6,776 nt of DNA from Acidobacteriota bacterium (GTDB lineage: Bacteria; Acidobacteriota; Blastocatellia; Pyrinomonadales; Pyrinomonadaceae): positions 1-6,776 of the forward strand of contig CAUJFK010000036.1 of assembly GCA_963169175.1 (NCBI GenBank). Direction: 5' to 3'. Of this stretch, positions 5,778 through 6,776 are shown piece after piece. Every line of letters begins with the position of its first letter. Position 1 is the stretch's first letter. The notes under the pieces were generated by a model. It worked only from the letters and a program-made list of their open reading frames with translations, did not search any database and was not told where the DNA came from. A program made the translations under genes and the position numbers.

Positions 5778-6776
5778 CTGAATCATTGGAAGGGAAACGG
5801 ATCCTCGTCACCGGCGGCACGGGTTCGCTTGGCAAAACCCTGGTGCGGCGGCTGCTTTCTGGCGAAAAAGGTGTGCCGGAGCGCATTACGATCTTTTCGA
5901 GAGACGAGGCCAAGCAGCATTTTATGCGGCTTGAGTTTCTGCAAAAAACAGTTGCGACCGACGAGGTGATATATCACAAGGCGGCGAACATACTCGATTT
6001 TCGCATCGGCGATGTCCGTGACTATTCAGCCGTCACAGCGGCCTTACGCGGGATGGACATCGTTTTTCACGCCGCCGCACTAAAGCAGGTGCCGTCGTGC
6101 GAATATTTTCCTTATGAGGCGGTCCTAACCAACGTCGGCGGTGCTCAGAACGTCGTCCGTTCCATAAAAGAACATTATTTTCCGATTAGCACGGTGGTCG
6201 GGATCTCGACCGATAAGGCCTGCAAGCCGATCAATGTGATGGGAATGACAAAAGCCTTGCAGGAACGTGTTTTTATCGAGGCAAACCGGGAATTTCCGGC
6301 GACGCGGTTTCTGTGTGTCCGCTACGGCAACGTCATCGCTTCACGCGGTTCAATCGTTCCGTTGTTTGCGGCCCAGGTAAAGAACCGGCGTCCGCTCACG
6401 GTTACGATGCCCGAAATGACGCGATTTCTGCTGAGCCTCGATCGGGCCGCCGACACGGTATTCGCGGTGCTCGCCGATGGACGGCCGGGTGAAACGTTTG
6501 TCCCAAAGGTCCCGTCGGCAAATATAGTTGACCTCGCAAAGGCGATGATGACCGACGGCGAATTGCCGATAGAATTCACAGGGATCCGCCCCGGCGAGAA
6601 GATCCATGAGATCATGGTCTCCGAAGAAGAATGTTTCCGCACACGCACGGCCGGCGATTACTATGCTATTCAGCCGATGCTGCCCGAGCTTAGAACGCCG
6701 GACGACACAGAAGCGGCGTTGTCGGCAGAATACTCGTCCAAGGACGATAATCTGACCGTAGAACAGATCCGCGAAC
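5774..6776 (+). CDS. CapE/WbjB/FnlA-like UDP-GlcNAc 4,6-dehydratase (5-epimerase), 3' end cut by the window edge
   Basis: The frame is open from ATG 5774 to the window end, giving 334 residues with no stop. It is an extended SDR of the polysaccharide-biosynthesis (CapD-like) family: ILVTGGTGSLG (10-20) binds NAD(P), followed by IGDVRDYSAV (78-87), FHAAALKQVPSCE (98-110), GISTDKACKPINVMGMTK (143-160) and TGIRPGEKIHE. The usual YxxxK reads MGMTK (156-160), with Met in place of the catalytic Tyr. This substitution is known in CapE and WbjB and separates them from PseB/FlaA1, which keep YxxxK. CapE-type enzymes turn UDP-GlcNAc into UDP-2-acetamido-2,6-dideoxy-beta-L-arabino-4-hexulose by dehydration and C5 inversion. 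D147-K148 in STDKA would be the dehydration pair. CapE and WbjB are roughly 340 residues and the EYSSKDDNLT ending is near the usual C-terminus, so only a short piece is likely missing. The ATGA overlap with the reductase implies coupled synthesis. The next gene expected in such clusters is a WecB-like UDP-sugar 2-epimerase, which lies beyond the window. Confidence 0.9.
   Translation, partial: MTESLEGKRILVTGGTGSLGKTLVRRLLSGEKGVPERITIFSRDEAKQHFMRLEFLQKTVATDEVIYHKAANILDFRIGDVRDYSAVTAALRGMDIVFHAAALKQVPSCEYFPYEAVLTNVGGAQNVVRSIKEHYFPISTVVGISTDKACKPINVMGMTKALQERVFIEANREFPATRFLCVRYGNVIASRGSIVPLFAAQVKNRRPLTVTMPEMTRFLLSLDRAADTVFAVLADGRPGETFVPKVPSANIVDLAKAMMTDGELPIEFTGIRPGEKIHEIMVSEEECFRTRTAGDYYAIQPMLPELRTPDDTEAALSAEYSSKDDNLTVEQIRE

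Overview
The window lies inside a surface-polysaccharide biosynthesis locus (O-antigen, capsule or a similar envelope glycan). All recognisable genes are on the + strand and closely packed. In order they are: the 3' end of a SAM-dependent methyltransferase; a large GT-C-type membrane protein, probably a lipid-linked-sugar glycosyltransferase; a Wzy-like polysaccharide polymerase; a fused heptose-1-phosphate adenylyltransferase / sedoheptulose-7-phosphate isomerase; an RmlD-like nucleotide-sugar 4-reductase; and the 5' part of a CapE/WbjB/FnlA-like UDP-GlcNAc dehydratase/epimerase that runs off the right edge. No tRNA, rRNA, insertion sequence, CRISPR array or long repeat was seen.

Heptose precursor enzymes and a Wzy-type polymerase suggest a diderm (Gram-negative type) bacterium. 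G+C looks moderate, a little above half, and most starts lack a strong Shine-Dalgarno sequence. The phylum cannot be fixed from this sequence. The general feel (moderate GC, weak Shine-Dalgarno signals, long cluster of envelope genes) would fit an environmental group such as Acidobacteriota, but that is only a guess.

Layout: 1-532 methyltransferase tail; 536-2224 GT-C membrane protein; 2246-3781 polymerase with a good ribosome binding site; 3801-4805 fused HldC-GmhA; 4806-4901 the only gap of note (96 bases), with a weak promoter-like match; 4902-5777 reductase; 5774-6776 dehydratase, overlapping the reductase by four bases. Spacing suggests one operon or two back-to-back units, the second starting near 4902.

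How the genes may work together: the last two genes probably convert UDP-GlcNAc through a 4-keto-6-deoxy-L-sugar intermediate to an L-6-deoxy-HexNAc donor (UDP-L-RhaNAc type, or UDP-L-QuiNAc/L-FucNAc after a C2-epimerase not seen here). The fused enzyme supplies the first and the nucleotide-activation steps for ADP-D-glycero-D-manno-heptose; the kinase and phosphatase for the middle steps are not in the window. The membrane proteins would transfer sugars to, and polymerise, lipid-linked repeat units, and the methyltransferase may decorate the glycan or act on a precursor. The most notable item is the HldC-GmhA fusion, which joins non-consecutive steps of the heptose pathway in one polypeptide.
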